Assembly: GCA_021442155.1 (NCBI GenBank)
Contig: CM038215.1
Coordinates: 6,596,976 to 6,660,975 of the forward strand
Length of the DNA: 64,000 bases
Direction: 5' to 3'
Source of the DNA: Cymbidium sinense
Taxonomy: Eukaryota; Streptophyta; Magnoliopsida; Asparagales; Orchidaceae
The notes below the pieces were generated by a model, which did no database searches, had not been told where the DNA came from, and worked only from the letters and a program-made list of their open reading frames with translations. Position 1 is the stretch's first letter. Each line of letters begins with the position of its first letter. Shown here one piece after another: positions 21,993 to 35,040 of this stretch. Made by a program: the position numbers and the translations under genes.

Positions 21993-22551
21993 TAAGTAAC
22001 TAAATAAATTAAAAAATATAGCTACACCCTAAAACCTAATAAACCTAAACCTAAACCATAAGAATGGGCAGAACCTTGACGGTAGGAACATCACCATCAA
22101 CCAGGCTCAGTCTAGATCTAGAGGTGGAGGCAAAGGCGAGGCAGTAGTTATCATATTTGTGGTGCGGGATCTGGAGGTGCTGGTGGATATGGAGGTAGTG
22201 GTCATAGTAGTGGTGGTTATGGAGGGGAGAGGAGCGATGGAGGTTATAGTGGTGGTGGTGGAAAAGGGAGAGAATAGGGATATGATGGTGGATCCTACTA
22301 CTCAAGAGGTTGGGGTGGTTTTGATGGGAATTTGAGGAAATTGAAGAACGATCGTTATGACTTGCTATTTATGGAACTATGTCTTTACATTAGAGATGGT
22401 TCTAGTTATCAAGGGGTTTTGATTTGCTCTATGCGTGCTCATTTTTTATCTATTTCATCACTTAGGTCTTAGAAAACTTGGTGTGTTACTCGGTTGATAA
22501 AATTGAAAATAAGAAATGTTGAATATGAATTTATTCTCTCTTACAAAAAAA
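21993..22551 (+). pseudogene. GR-RBP cassette 5 (truncated retrocopy)
   Basis: Leader near 21995; mRNA part from AAT 22063. In frame it begins NGQNLDGRNITINQAQSRSR, the intact end of the RRM, then the Gly-rich region with a 1-nt deletion near 22140 that moves it out of register. Later pieces such as GGYGG, RSDGGYSGGGG and GYDGGSYYSRGWGGFDGN survive. The His-rich minus-strand frame at 22051-22305 is an antisense shadow. A-tail 22545-22551. Confidence 0.85.
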
Positions 22552-22810
22552 CTAAAACCCTAAACACTAAACTAAAACCTGAACCCTAAACCTCAAATAT
22601 AAACCCTAATAATAATAAATAAAAAAACCCTAACCCTAAACCTTAAACCTATAACACTAAACCTACAACCCTAAACCCTAAACCCTAAACCCTAACCCTA
22701 AACCCTAAACCCTAAAAGCATAAACCCTAAAACCTTAAACTCCAAATCCTAAACCCTAAACCCTAAACCCTAAAACCAAACCCTAAACACTAAACCCTAA
22801 ACTGAACCTA
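22552..22810 (+). repeat. Canonical-type spacer between paired cassettes 5 and 6
   Basis: CCCTAAA variants with a short AATAATAAAT stretch near 22610. Equivalent in position to the spacer between cassettes 3 and 4, supporting duplication of the pair as a block. Confidence 0.9.
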
Positions 22811-23355
22811 AAGTAACTAAATAATTAAAAAAAAACTAAACCCTAAAATTTAATAAACCTAAACTTAAACATAAACCCTAATAATGGGTAGAACCTTGAT
22901 GGCAGGAATATCACTGTCAACCAGGTTTAGTCTAGATGTAACAATGAAGGCAAAGGCGGAGGCGGCAGTTATCGCATAGGTGGTGGGGGATCTGGAGGTG
23001 CTGGTGGATATCGAGGTGGTGGTTAGGTAGTGGGGAGAAGCGATGGAGGTTACAGCCATGGTGGTAGCGGAGGGAGAGATCGGGGATATCATGGTGGATC
23101 CCACTACTCGAGAGGTTGAGGTGTTTCGGATGGGAACTAAAGAAATTGAAGAACGGCTGATCTGATCTGCTGCTTAGGCAACTTTTTCTTCATAACAGAG
23201 GCAGGTCTAGTTATCTAGGGTTTTTGATTTGCTCTATGCAAGCTTATTTTTTATCTATGTTGTCTCTTGAGTCTTAGAAAATTGGGTGTGTTACTTGGTT
23301 GATGAAAAGAAAAAGAAGAAAGATTGAATATGAATTTATTCTCTGTTAAAAAAAA
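22811..23355 (+). pseudogene. GR-RBP cassette 6 (truncated retrocopy)
   Basis: Leader GTAACTAAATAATT near 22812; mRNA part from AAT 22883. The Gly frame reads NG*NLDGRNITVNQV*SRCNNEGKGGGGSYRIGGGGSGGAGGYRGGG* and so on, with several stops. GYHGGSHYSRG survives near the end. The minus-strand frame at 22865-23104 is a shadow. A-tail 23348-23355. Start-to-start distance from cassette 5 is 820 bp, close to the 779 bp between cassettes 3 and 4. Confidence 0.85.
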
Positions 23356-26300
23356 CATAAAAAACCCTACAAACTAAACTAAAACCTAAACCCTAAACCT
23401 AAAACCTAAACCCTAATCCATAAACCCCAAACCAAAAATCTAAAAATTAAAAAATAAATAAATATAAAAAACCTAACCCTAAACCCTAAAACCAACAACC
23501 CTAAACCCCAAACCCTAAACCCTAAACCCTAAGCCATAAACACTAAACCCTAAAAACCTAAAAACCTTAACCTGAACTAAATAAAACCTAAAAATAAAAT
23601 AAATAAAAACACCTAAGCCTAAATAAAATAAATAAAATAAAATAAAAACCTAAACTAAAACTTAAACCTTAACCTAAACTTAAAAACAAAATAAAATAAA
23701 AAATAAAACTAAAGTAAAATAAAATAAATTAAAACATAAACTAAACTAAAAAAATAAAATAAAGCTAAAAATAAAAACCTAAATAAAATAAAAAACTAAA
23801 CGAAAAATAAAAATTAAATAAATCTAAAATAAAATAAAATAAAAACTAAATTAAAAGTAAACGTGCAAAATAAAACCTAAAAATAAATAAAAAATAAAAC
23901 CTAAACCTTAAACTAAAAAATAAACCTAAACCTAACATAAACAAAATAAAATAAACCTAAACAAAAATAAATAAAACCTAAACCTAAACCTAAAATAAAC
24001 TAAACCTAAATGATAAACTAAATAAAATAAAATAAACCAAAAATAAACCTAAACCTAAATTAAAAAAATAACGAAAATAAAAACCTAAAACCTAATCCTA
24101 AACCTAAAAATAAAAAAAAAAAAACCAAAATAATAAAATAAAAATAAAACTAAACTAAGAGATAAACATAAACATAAACCTAAACCTAAAAAAGTAAACT
24201 AAAATAAAAAACCTAAAATAAAATAACCCTAAACCCTAGACCTACAACCCTAAACCCTAAACCCAAACCCTAAAACACTAAATCCCAAACCCAAAACCCT
24301 AAACCCTAAACTTAAACCTAATCTATAAACCCTAAACCTTAAAAACCCATACCCTAAAGCCTAAACACTAATCCCTAAACCCTAAACCTTAAAACCTAAC
24401 CCTAAATCCTAAAACCATAAACCCTAAAACCTTAAGCCCTAAACCCTAAACCCAAAACCCAAAACCATAAAAACTTAAAAACTGAGACCTAAAAAATAAA
24501 ATAAAAATAAAACTAAACTAAAAAATAAACATAAACCTTAAAAATAAACTAAAATAAAAAACCTAAAATAAAATAAATAAACCTAAAATAAATAAACTAA
24601 ACTAAATTAAAATAAAAAATAAACCTAAATAAAATTAAAAAAATAAACTAAAATATATAAATAAAAAGCTCAATAATATAAATAAACCAAATAAACCTAA
24701 AAAACCCTAAACATTGAATCCTAAATCCTAAACCCAAAAACTAACCTTAAACCATAAACCTACGACCCTAAACCCTAAACCCTAAACCCTAAAAAACCCT
24801 AAACCCTAAACCCTAGACCCTAATCCTAAACCCTAAAAGCATAAATGCTAAAACCCTAAACACTAAACCATAATACCCTAAATCCTAAATCCTAAACTTT
24901 AAAACCCTAAACCATAAACCCTAAACCCTAAACCCTAAACGATAAAACTTATAACCCTAAACCTTAAACCCTAAATCCCAAACCTTAAACTATAAATTCT
25001 TAACCTTAAAAACCTAAAAACCTAAACCTAAACTAAATAAAACCTAAAGATAAAATAAATAAAAAAAACCTAAACTTAAATAAAATAAAAAAATAAAATA
25101 AAATAAAAACCTAAACTAAAACCTATACATGAACCTAAACCTAAACCTAAACCTAATTAGGAAAATAAAATAAAATAAAAAATAAAAAATAAAACTAAAA
25201 TAAAATAAATAAAAATCTAAACTAAACTAAAAAAAAATAAAATAAGCCTAAAAATACAAAACTTAAATAAAATAAAAACTAAACGTAAAATAAAAATAAA
25301 ATAAACCTAAAAAAAACTAAATAAAAACTTAAACCTAAAAAATAAACCTAAAAATAAATAAAACATAAAATGTAAACCCTAAAGTAAAAAAAAAACTAAA
25401 CCTAAAATAAATAAAATAAAATAAACATAAACTTAAACTAAAACAAACTAAACTAAACTAAATAAAACCTAAACCTAAACCTAAAATAAATTAAACCTAA
25501 ACCCTAAACTAAATGAAATAAAATAAAGTAAAATAAACCTAAACTTAAAAATGAACCTAAAAAAAAAACCTAAAACTTAAACCTAAAAAAATAAAATAAA
25601 AACCTAAACCTAAACCTAAAAATAAAAAAAATAAAACCTAAACATAAAAAATAAAATAAAAATAAAACTAAACTAAAAAATAAACAAAAACCTAAATGTT
25701 AACCTAAAAAATAAACTAAAATGAAAAACCTAAACTAAAAAAAAAACCTAAAATAAATAAACTATACTAAATAAAAATTTAAAATAAACCTAAATAAAAT
25801 AAAAAATATAAACTTAAATAAATAAAAAATGAACTAAATAAACTAAATAAGCCTAAACCTACCAGTTTATATAATTTTAAGAAAAAAACCCTAAACTCTA
25901 AACCCTAAACCCTAAACCCTAAATCCTAAATCATAAAACTAACCCTAAAACCTAAATCCAAAACCCTAAACCCTAAACCTGCAACCTCAAACCCTAAACC
26001 CTAAACACTAAACCCTAAAAAATCCCAAACCCTAAACCCCAAACCCTAAATCACAAACTAACCCTAATCCCTAAATAATAAACCCTAAACCCTAAACTCT
26101 ACTCCACAAACCCTAAAACACCTAACCCTAAATTAACCATAAACCCTAATCCTTAAACCCTAAAAACCTTAAACCCTAAAGCCTAAAGCCTAAACCTTAA
26201 ACTAACCCTTAACCCTAAACTTTAAACCCTCAAAACCCTAAACCCTAAAACCTAAACACTAAACCCTAAACCCTAAACCCTAAAACCCTAAACCCTAAAC

Positions 26301-26434
26301 CATAACCCCAAACCCTAAACCCTAAAAGCATAAACCCCAAAACCCTAAACTCTAAACCTTAAATCGTGAACCCAAAACCTTAAACCCTAAACCTTAAATC
26401 CCAACCCTAAAAGCCAAACCCTAAACCTAAACCT
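23356..26434 (+). repeat. Telomere-like array between cassettes 6 and 7
   Basis: Canonical to 23570; D-block about 23573-24220 that lacks its end and the M motif; canonical about 24220-24480; short D-block about 24480-24690; canonical about 24690-25020; full D-block 25029-25857; M 25858-25877; canonical about 25880-26430. Confidence 0.95.
25029..25857 (+). repeat. D-block (representative full-length copy, about 0.83 kb)
   Basis: This sequence of CCTAAA and AATAAA words looks like decayed telomere, but its word order recurs in other blocks, so it is a defined repeat. Start signature CTAAACTAAATAAAACCTAA occurs, with variants, near 4843, 14373, 15682, 20345, 23573, 25029, 27183, 29534, 30514, 31886, 33163 and 34095 on +. 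Reverse-complement starts lie near 36700, 37890, 38905, 40805, 41990, 61260, 62455 and 63020. Most intact copies end at an M motif. Short versions (about 18270, 21430, 24480, 28290, 31450) keep only the 3' part. Confidence 0.85.
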
Positions 26435-26931
26435 AAAGTAACTTAATAAATTAAATAATAATCCTAAACCATAAAACTTTACAAACCTAAACCCTAAGAA
26501 TGGGCAGAACCTTGGCATCAAGAACATCACTGTCAACCAAGCTCAGTCTAGATCTGGCGGTAGACGTGAAGGCATATGCTATGGTTATCACAGTGGTGGT
26601 GGGGAATTTGGAAATGCTGGTGGATATGGAGGTCGGAGGACCAATGGAGTTACAGGGTAGGAGATGGAGGATGATGAATGCTACTAGAGAGCCGGGGTAA
26701 CTCTGATGGGAACTGGAGAAACTAAAGAACTGTCAGTCTAATCTGTTGCTTATGCAACTATGTCTTTATAGTAGAGACAGTTCTAGCTATCTAGGGTTTT
26801 TAATTTTGTCTATGCGTGCTCATTTTTTTATCTATGTTGTCGCTTGTGTCTTAGAAAATTTGGTGTGTTAATTGGTTGATCAAATTGAAAAGAAGAAATG
26901 TTAAATCTAAATTTTTTCTATGATAAAAAAA
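26435..26931 (+). pseudogene. GR-RBP cassette 7 (truncated retrocopy)
   Basis: Leader AGTAACTTAATAAATT near 26437; mRNA part from AAT 26499, opening NGQNLGIKNITVNQAQSRSGG. Internal deletions remove part of the Gly repeats, so the region from 26500 to 26710 is shorter than in other copies. An off-register frame covers 26500-26700. 3' UTR present; tail 26924-26931. Confidence 0.85.
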
Positions 26932-28724
26932 TCCAAAAACCAAAAACCCTAAACTAAAACCTGAACCATAGACCTAAAACCTAAACCCTTCACCCTAAAA
27001 ATCCTAAACCCTAAACCTTAAACCCTAAACCCTAAAACCATAAACCCTAAACCTTATACCCGAAACACTAAACACCAAAACCCTAAACCATAAACCCTAA
27101 CCCCTAAACCCTAAACACTAAACACTAAATCAAAAACCCAAAACCTTAGACCGTAAGCCCTAAAAACTTAAAAACTTAAACTTAAACTAAATAAAACCTA
27201 ATAATAAAAAAAATAAATAAACCTAAACCTAAAAAAATAAAATAAATAATATAAAATAAAAATTTAAACAAAAACCTAAATTAAACTTAAAAATAAAATA
27301 AAATAAAAATAAAAATAAACTAAAATAAAATAAATAAAAACCTAAACTAAACTAAAAAAAATAAAATAAACCTAAGAATAAAAAACCTAAAAAAAATAAA
27401 GACTAAATGTAAGATAAAAATAAAACAAACCTAAAATAAAATAAAATAAAAACTAGATAAAAACCTAAACCTAAAAAATAATCTTAAAAATAAAACCTAA
27501 AAATAAATAAAAAATAAAACCTAAACCACAAACTTAAAAAAAAACCAAAACCTAAACCTAAAATAAAAATAAAATAAAAAAACAAAATAATCCTAAACCA
27601 AAACTAAAATAAATTATACAAAAACTAATACAACTTAAACCTAAACCTAAAATAAACTAAACCAAAACCTAAACCTAAACTAAATAAAATAAAATAAACT
27701 AAAGAAAAACTTAAACCTAAATTAAAAAATAAAACCTAAAAACAAACCTAAAATAAAAACCTAAAACCTATGCCTAAAAAAATAAAAACCTAAACCTAAA
27801 CATTAAAATATAAATATAAAACCTAAACCTAAAAAAATATAAAACCCAAGCCTAAAAAAGAAAAAAAAATAAAACTTAACTAAAAAACAACCAGAAACCT
27901 AAACCTAAACCTAAAAACTAAAATAAAATAAAAAAAACCTAACTAAAATAAATACACCTAAAGTAAATAAACTAAACTAAATAAAAATAAAAATAAACCT
28001 AAATAAAAATAAATAAATATAAACAAAAATAAATTAAATATAAAGTAAATAAACCTAAACCTATCGGTTTACTTAATTAAAAAAACCCTAAACCATAAAC
28101 CCTAAACCCTAAATGAAAAATCCTAAACCCTAAACTTAAACCCTAAACCCTAAACCCTAAATCCAAATCCTTAAACCTTAAACCCTAAACCCTAAACACT
28201 AAACCTACAACCCAAAACCCTAAACCCTAACCCCTAAAAACCCTAAACCCTAAACCCTAAACCCTAAACCCTAAACACTAAAGTCCTATAACCTAAACCT
28301 AAAAATTAAAATACTAATAAAACTCAACTAAAAAATAAAACTAGACCTAAACCTAAACCAAAAAGATAAATTAAAATAAAAAACCTAAACTTAAATAAAT
28401 AAACCTAAAATGAATAAACTAAACTAAATAAAAATTAAAAAAACCTAGATAAAAATAAATAATAAAATCAACTAAAATAAATAAAAAAATAAACTAAGTA
28501 AATTAAATAAACCTAAACTTATAGGTTTACTTTATTTTTTTTTTGTAAAAGAAAACCCTAAACCAAAAAACTAACCTTAAACCATAAACCTACAACCCTA
28601 AACCTTAAACCCTAAACCGTAAAAACATAAACCCTAAAACCCTAAACCCTAAACCCTAAACCCTAAACCCTAAACCTTAACCCTAAACCCTGGACCCTAA
28701 ACCCCAAACCCTAAGCCTAAACCT
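26932..28724 (+). repeat. Telomere-like array between cassettes 7 and 8
   Basis: Canonical to about 27165; long D-block about 27183-28060; M 28061-28078; canonical about 28083-28290; short D-block about 28290-28518; M variant 28519-28537; canonical to 28720. Confidence 0.95.
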
Positions 28725-29286
28725 ATTGTAACTAAATTAAAAAATAAACCTAAACCCAAAACCTAATAAACTAAAACTTATAACTAAATCCTAAGAATGG
28801 GCAGAACCTTGTAGGCAGGAACATGACCATCAACCAAGCTCATCCTAGATCTGGCGATGGAGGTGAAGGTGAAGGCGGTGGTTATCGCAGTGGTGGTCAG
28901 GGATCTGGAGGTGCTAGGGGAAATGGAGGTGGTGGTTAGAGCAGTGGTGGTTATTGAGGTAGGAGGAGCGATAGAGCTTAGAGCTTTGGTGGTGGCTGAG
29001 GGAGAGATCAGGAATGTGATGGTGGATCCCGCTACTCGAGAGGCCGGGGTGGTTCTGATGGGAACTGGAGAAACTGAGGAACGACCAATCTAATCTACTG
29101 CTTATGAAACTGTGTCTTTATAGTAGAGGCAATTCTAGTTATCTAGGGTTTTTTATTTGCACTATGCGTGCTCATTTTTTATCTATGTCATCGCTTGTGT
29201 CTTAGAATAGTTAGTTTGTTACTTGGTTGTTGAAATCAAAAAGAACAAATGTTGAATCTAAATTTTCTCTCTGTTAAAAAAAAAAA
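28725..29286 (+). pseudogene. GR-RBP cassette 8 (truncated retrocopy, original stop preserved)
   Basis: Leader near 28727; mRNA part from AAT 28796. The Gly frame includes GDGGEGEGGGYRSGGQGSGGARGNGGGG, then a stop, and later GGSRYSRGRGGSDGNWRN followed by TGA. The ending GNWRN-stop is probably ancestral; several other copies have TAG in place of the TGG codon. The frame 28857-29093 is off-register. A-tail 29276-29286. Confidence 0.85.
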
Positions 29287-32200
29287 CTAAAACCCTAAAC
29301 ACTAAACTATAACCTGAACCCTAGACCTAAAATCAAAACCATAAACCCTAAACCCTAAACCCTAAAACCCTAAACCCTAAACCCTAAACCCTAAACCCTA
29401 AACCCTAAACCCTAAATGCTAAACCCTAAACCCTAAATGCTAAACACCAAACCCTAATCCCTAAACCCTAAACCCTTAACTAGCCCTAAGCCCTAAACTC
29501 AAACCCCAAACCCTATAAGCTAAAAACTTAATCCTAAACTAAATAAAATATAAACATAAAATAATTAAAGAAACCTAAACCAAAATAATATAAAAAATTT
29601 AAATTAAATAAAAACCTAAACTAAAACTTAATTCTAAACCTAAACCAAAAAAGAAAATAAAATTAAAATTAAAACTAAAATTAAAATAACATAAATAAAA
29701 ACCTAAACTAAACTATAAAAATAAAAACATAAATAAAATAAAAACTAAACCTAAAATACAAATAAAATAAACCTTAAATAAAATAAAATAAAAACTAAAT
29801 AAAAATTTAAACTTAAAAAAATAAACGTAAAATAAATAAAAAATAAAACCTAAACCTTAAACAAAAAAAAACTTAAACTTAAAATAAAAATAAAAAAATA
29901 AACCAAAACTAAAATATGCTAAACTAAAATAAATAAAACCTAAAACAAAACTTAAACCTAAAGCCTAAATAAAATAAAATAAACTAAAAAAATGTAAGCC
30001 TAAACTAAAAAAAACCTAAAAATAAACCTAAATTAAAAACATAAAACCTAAACCTAAAAAAAAACCTAAGTCTAAACCTAGAAATAAAAAATAAAACCTA
30101 AACCTAAAAAATAAAATAAAAATAAAACTAAACTTAAAAAAAAACTTAAACCTAAACCTAAAATAAACTAAAATAAAAAACCTAAACTAAAATAGATAAA
30201 CCTAAAATAAATAAACTAAACTAAAGAGTACTAAAAAAAATAAACTAAAATAAATAAATAATAAACCTAAATAAACTAAATAAACCTAAAAATTAAAAAA
30301 AATTTCAAAAAACCCTAACCCTAAACCTACAAAACTAATTCCTAAACCATAAACCTTAAAAATAAACCCTAAACCCTAAACCCTAAACCCTAAACCCTAA
30401 AACCCTAAACTATAAACTCTGAACCCTAAACCCTAAACCCTAAACCCTAAAACTTACTACCCTAAACCCTAAACCCTAATTCCTAAACCCTAAAACCTAA
30501 AAACCTAAACCTAAACTAAATAAAATTAAAAATTTAAATAAATAAATAAACCTAAAACTAAATGAAATAAAAAATAAAATTAAATAAAATCCTAAACTAA
30601 AACCAAAACCTAAACCTAAACATAAATGTAAAAATAAAAAAATAAAAAATAAAACTAAACTAAAATAAAATAAATTAAAAATTTAACTGAACAAAAAAAA
30701 TAAAATAAACCTAAAAATAATAAACCTCAATAAAATTGAAATTAAACATAAAATAATAATAAAATAAACCTATAAAATAAAATAAATACTAAATAAAAAT
30801 CTAAACCTAAAAAAAACCTAAAAATAAATGAAAAATAAAACATAAACCATAAACTAAGAGAAAACCTAAACCTAAAATAAGTAAAATTAAATAAACCTAA
30901 AACTAAACTAAAATAAAATAAACTAAAATAAATAAAACCTAACCCTAAACCTAAAATAAACTAAACCTAAACCCTAAACTAAATAAAATAAAAAAAATTA
31001 AAAATAAACCTAAACCTAAATTGAAAAATAAAACCTAAAAATAAAACTAAAAGAAACACATAAAACCTAAACCAAAAAAATAAAATAAAACCCTAAACAT
31101 AAAAAATAAATAAAAGAAAACTAAACTAAAAAATAAACATAAACATAAACCTAAACCTAAAAAATAAACTTAAATAAAAAGCCTAAATAAAACAAAATAA
31201 ACTAAATTAAATAAAAATAAATAATAAACTTAAATAGAAAAATAAAATAAACTAAAATAAATAAAAAATAAACTAAATAAATTAAATAAACCTAAACCTA
31301 CCAGTTTACTTGATTTAAAAAAGAACCTTTAAACCCTAAATCCTATATCCTAAATCCTAAACCCTAAACCCCAAACCCTAATCCCTAAAACTAACCGTAA
31401 ACCCTAAATCCTAAACCCTACACCCTAAACCTTTAACCCTAAATCAAAAAATAATAAATAACTTAAACTTAAAAACTAAGATAAAAATAAAACTAAACTA
31501 AAACCTAAACCTAAACCTAAACCTAAACCTAAACCTAAAATAAAATAAAATAAAAAATCTAAACTAAAATAAATAAACTAAACTAAATAATAAAAAATAA
31601 GAAATAAAATAAACTAAAATAAACAAAAATTAAACTAAATAAACTTAAACCTACCAGTTTACTTAATTTAAAAAAATAAATAAAATTTAAAAAATTAGGA
31701 AAAATTAAAAAAATTACTAACCATAAACCTTGAACCCTAAACCTACAACCCTAAACCTTAAACCCTAAACCTAAAAACCCTAAACCATAAACCCTAAACC
31801 TTACACCCTAAAACCTACAACCCTAAACACTAAACCCTAAACCCTAAACTTGAAACCCTAAATCCTAAACCTTAAAAGTCTAACAAACTAAAACTAAACT
31901 AAATAAAACCTAAAAATAAAATAAATAACTGAACCAAAACTTAAATAAAATAAAAAATAAAGTAAAATTAAAACCTAAACTAAAACCAAGACCTAAACAT
32001 AAACCTAAACCTAAAAAGAAAATAAATTAAAAAATAGATACTAAACTAAAATAAAATAAATAAAAACCTAAACTAAATAAAAAAAATAAATAAACCTAAA
32101 AAAACTTAAATATAATAAAAACTAAATGTAAAATAAAAATAAAATGAACCTATAAAAAATAAAATAAAAACTAAATAAAAACCTAAACCTAAAAAATAAA

Positions 32201-33874
32201 CTTAAAAACCAATACAAAATAAAACAAAACCTTAAATTAAAAAAAAAAAAACTAAACCTAAAATAAACAAAACAAAAATAAACCTAAACCTAAAATAAAA
32301 TAAACTCTAAAATAAAACCTAAAAATAAACCTAAAAGAAAAACCTAAATCCTAAACCTAAAAATACAAAATAAAAACCTAAACTTAAATCTAAAAAATAA
32401 AAAATAAAACCTAAACATAAAAAATAAAATAGAAATAAATCTAATCTAAAAAATAAACATAAAACTAAAAAATAAACTAAAAAAAAACCTAAACTAAAAT
32501 AAATAAACCTAAAAAAATAAACTAAACTAAATCAAAATAAAAAATAAACCTAAATAAAAATAAAAACTAGAATAAACTAAAATAAATAAAAAATAAACTA
32601 AATAAACTTAAACCTACCAATTTACTTAAGTTAAAAAGAAACCCTCAACACTAAACCCTAAATCCTTAAACTATAAACCCAAACTAACCTTAAACCATAA
32701 ATCAAAGTCTAAACCTAACCCTAAACCTATAACAACCCTAAACTAAACCCTAAACCCTAACCTAACTAAACCCTAAACCTAAACCTAAACCTAAACTAAA
32801 TCCAACCTAAACCATAAATCTTAACCCTATATCTTAAAGTTTTAAACTCTAAACCTAAACCCTAGCTTTAAACCCTAAACTTAAACTTAAACCCTAAAAC
32901 CTAAAGCCTAAACCCTAAACCTAAACCCTAAACACTAAAACTTTAAACCCTAAACCTAAACTCTCCTGCACCCTCAAAACCTTAAACCTAAACCTAAACA
33001 ACTTAAACCTAAACTAAACTGACCTCAAACATAAACCTAGGCTAAACTAAACCTTAAACCCTAAACCCTAACCCTAAACCCTAAACTTTAAAACCCTAAA
33101 CCCTAAACCCTAAACCCTAAGCCCTAAACTCTAAACCCTAAACCCTAAAAAACTAAAAACCTAAACCTAAACTAAATAAAACCTAATAATAAATAAATAA
33201 ATAAACTTAAACCTAAATAAAATAAAATAAAATGAAAATCTAAGCCAAAAAATAAAATAAAATAAAAAATAAAAATAAACTAAAATAAATTAAATAAAAA
33301 CCTAAACTAAACTAAAAAATAAAATAAACCTAAGTATAAAAAACCTAATTTAAAATAAAATTAAACATAAAATAATAATAAAATAAAACTAAATTAAAAT
33401 AAAATAAAAACTAAATAAAAAACCTAAAACATAAAACCTCAAAATAAAACCTAAAGAATAAAATAAAAAAATAAAACCCTAACCACTATTTAAAAAAGGC
33501 AAACTAAATAAAAATAAAATAAACTGAAGCCTAAAATGACTAAACTAAAATAAATAAAACTGAGATTAAACTTAAAATAAAGTAAACTAAAACTAAACCT
33601 AAACTAAATAAAATATAATAAACCAAAAATAAACCTAAACCTTAACTAAAAAATAAATCCTAAAATGATAAAAATAAAACCAAAACAAAACACAAAATAA
33701 AAAATAAAAAAACCTAAACTTGAAATAAAAAAATAAAATGTAACCAAAACCTAAAAATACTAAAATAAAATAAAAATAAATAAAATAAATAAAATGTACT
33801 AAACTAAAAAAAATAAAAAATAAACTAAATAAATCTATACTTATCGGTTTACATAATTTAAAAAAAAAATTACA
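29287..33874 (+). repeat. Telomere-like array between cassettes 8 and 9
   Basis: Includes one of the longest near-perfect CCCTAAA runs (about 29340-29430). Long D-blocks start near 29534, 30514, 31886 and 33163; a short D-block lies at about 31450-31650. M motifs at 31298, 31651, 32613 and 33841. The tract 32690-33060 is a very degenerate canonical region. No cassette is present apart from the fragment that follows. Confidence 0.95.
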
Positions 33875-33997
33875 ACCACATACAGGTGCTCATTTTATCT
33901 ATAGTCACTTGTGTCATAGAAAATTTTGGGTGCTACATGGTTGATGAAATTAAAGAATAAATGTTGAATCTAAATTTGTTCTCTACGTTAAAAAAAA
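33875..33997 (+). pseudogene. GR-RBP cassette 9: 3' UTR fragment only
   Basis: Only the last 120 bp of the cassette remains: GGTGCTCATTTTATCTATA, the CTTGTGTCATAGAAAA block, GGTTGATGAAAT and ATGTTGAATCTAAATTTG, ending in A-tail 33990-33997 and then CCCTAAA. It begins just after the M motif at 33841, so the coding part and the leader are deleted. Confidence 0.8.
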
Positions 33998-35040
33998 CCC
34001 TAAACCACTAATTAATCCATAAACACATGCACAAACACAAGCTACGAACTAACCTACCCTAACTAATAGGCCACAAATCTAAAATGCTAAAAACCTAAAC
34101 CTAAACTAAATAAAACCTATAAAAAAATTATAAACATAAACCAAGATAAATTAAAAACATAAACTAAAACCTAAACCTAAACTTAAAATGAAAATAAAAT
34201 AAAAAATAAAAAATAAACTAAAATAAACTAAATAAAAACCTAAACCAAACTAAAATAAACCTACATAAAATAAAAAACTAAACCTAAAATAAAATAAAAT
34301 AAAACTAAATAAACATAAACCTAAAAATAAAACTAAAATAAATAAAATAATAAACCTTAAACTAAAAAAATAAAACCTAAAATAAAAATAAAATAAAATA
34401 AACCTAAACTTAAACTAAAATAAACTAAAATAAAATAAATAAAACCTAAACCTAAACCTAAAATAACTTAAACATAAATCTAAACCTAAACTAAATAAAA
34501 TAAGTTAAACTAAAAATAAACCTAAACCTAAACTAAAAAAATAAAATCTATAAAAGCTAAAATAAAAACCTAAAACCTAAATTTAAAGAAATAGATAAGA
34601 TCTAAACCTAAAATAAGAAATAAAACCTAAACCTAAATAAAATAAAATATAATTCTACTAAAATAAACCAAAACCTAAAAAAATAAACTAAAATAAATAA
34701 ATTAAAAAATAAAATATAAAATAAAATAAAGTCAAGTAAATTAAAATATCTAAATAAACCAAAACCTTTGGTTTACTTAATTTAAAATAAAAATAATAAA
34801 TAAAATAGAAAAATAAACCTAACCCACAAACCCAAACACAACCCTAAACTTCTAAACTGCAAACTTAACAAACCTAAACCCTAAAACCCTACCCCTAAAC
34901 CTTAAACCCTAAACCACAAACACTAAACCACAAACTCTAAACCTTAAAACCTACAACCCTAAACCCACAAACCCCAAACCACAAAATTATAAACCCTAAA
35001 CTAAACCACCAAATTATAAACCCTATACTAACCCTAAACC
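33998..35040 (+). repeat. Telomere-like array between cassettes 9 and 10
   Basis: Short degenerate canonical tract; D-block about 34095-34764; M variant 34765-34782; degenerate canonical tract to 35040 rich in CACAAAC variants. Confidence 0.9.

Noticed and set aside
22051..22305. His/Ser/Thr-rich minus-strand ORFs at 22051-22305 and 22865-23104, and + frames at 42726-43053
   Set aside because: Antisense of GR-RBP cassettes; no independent support.
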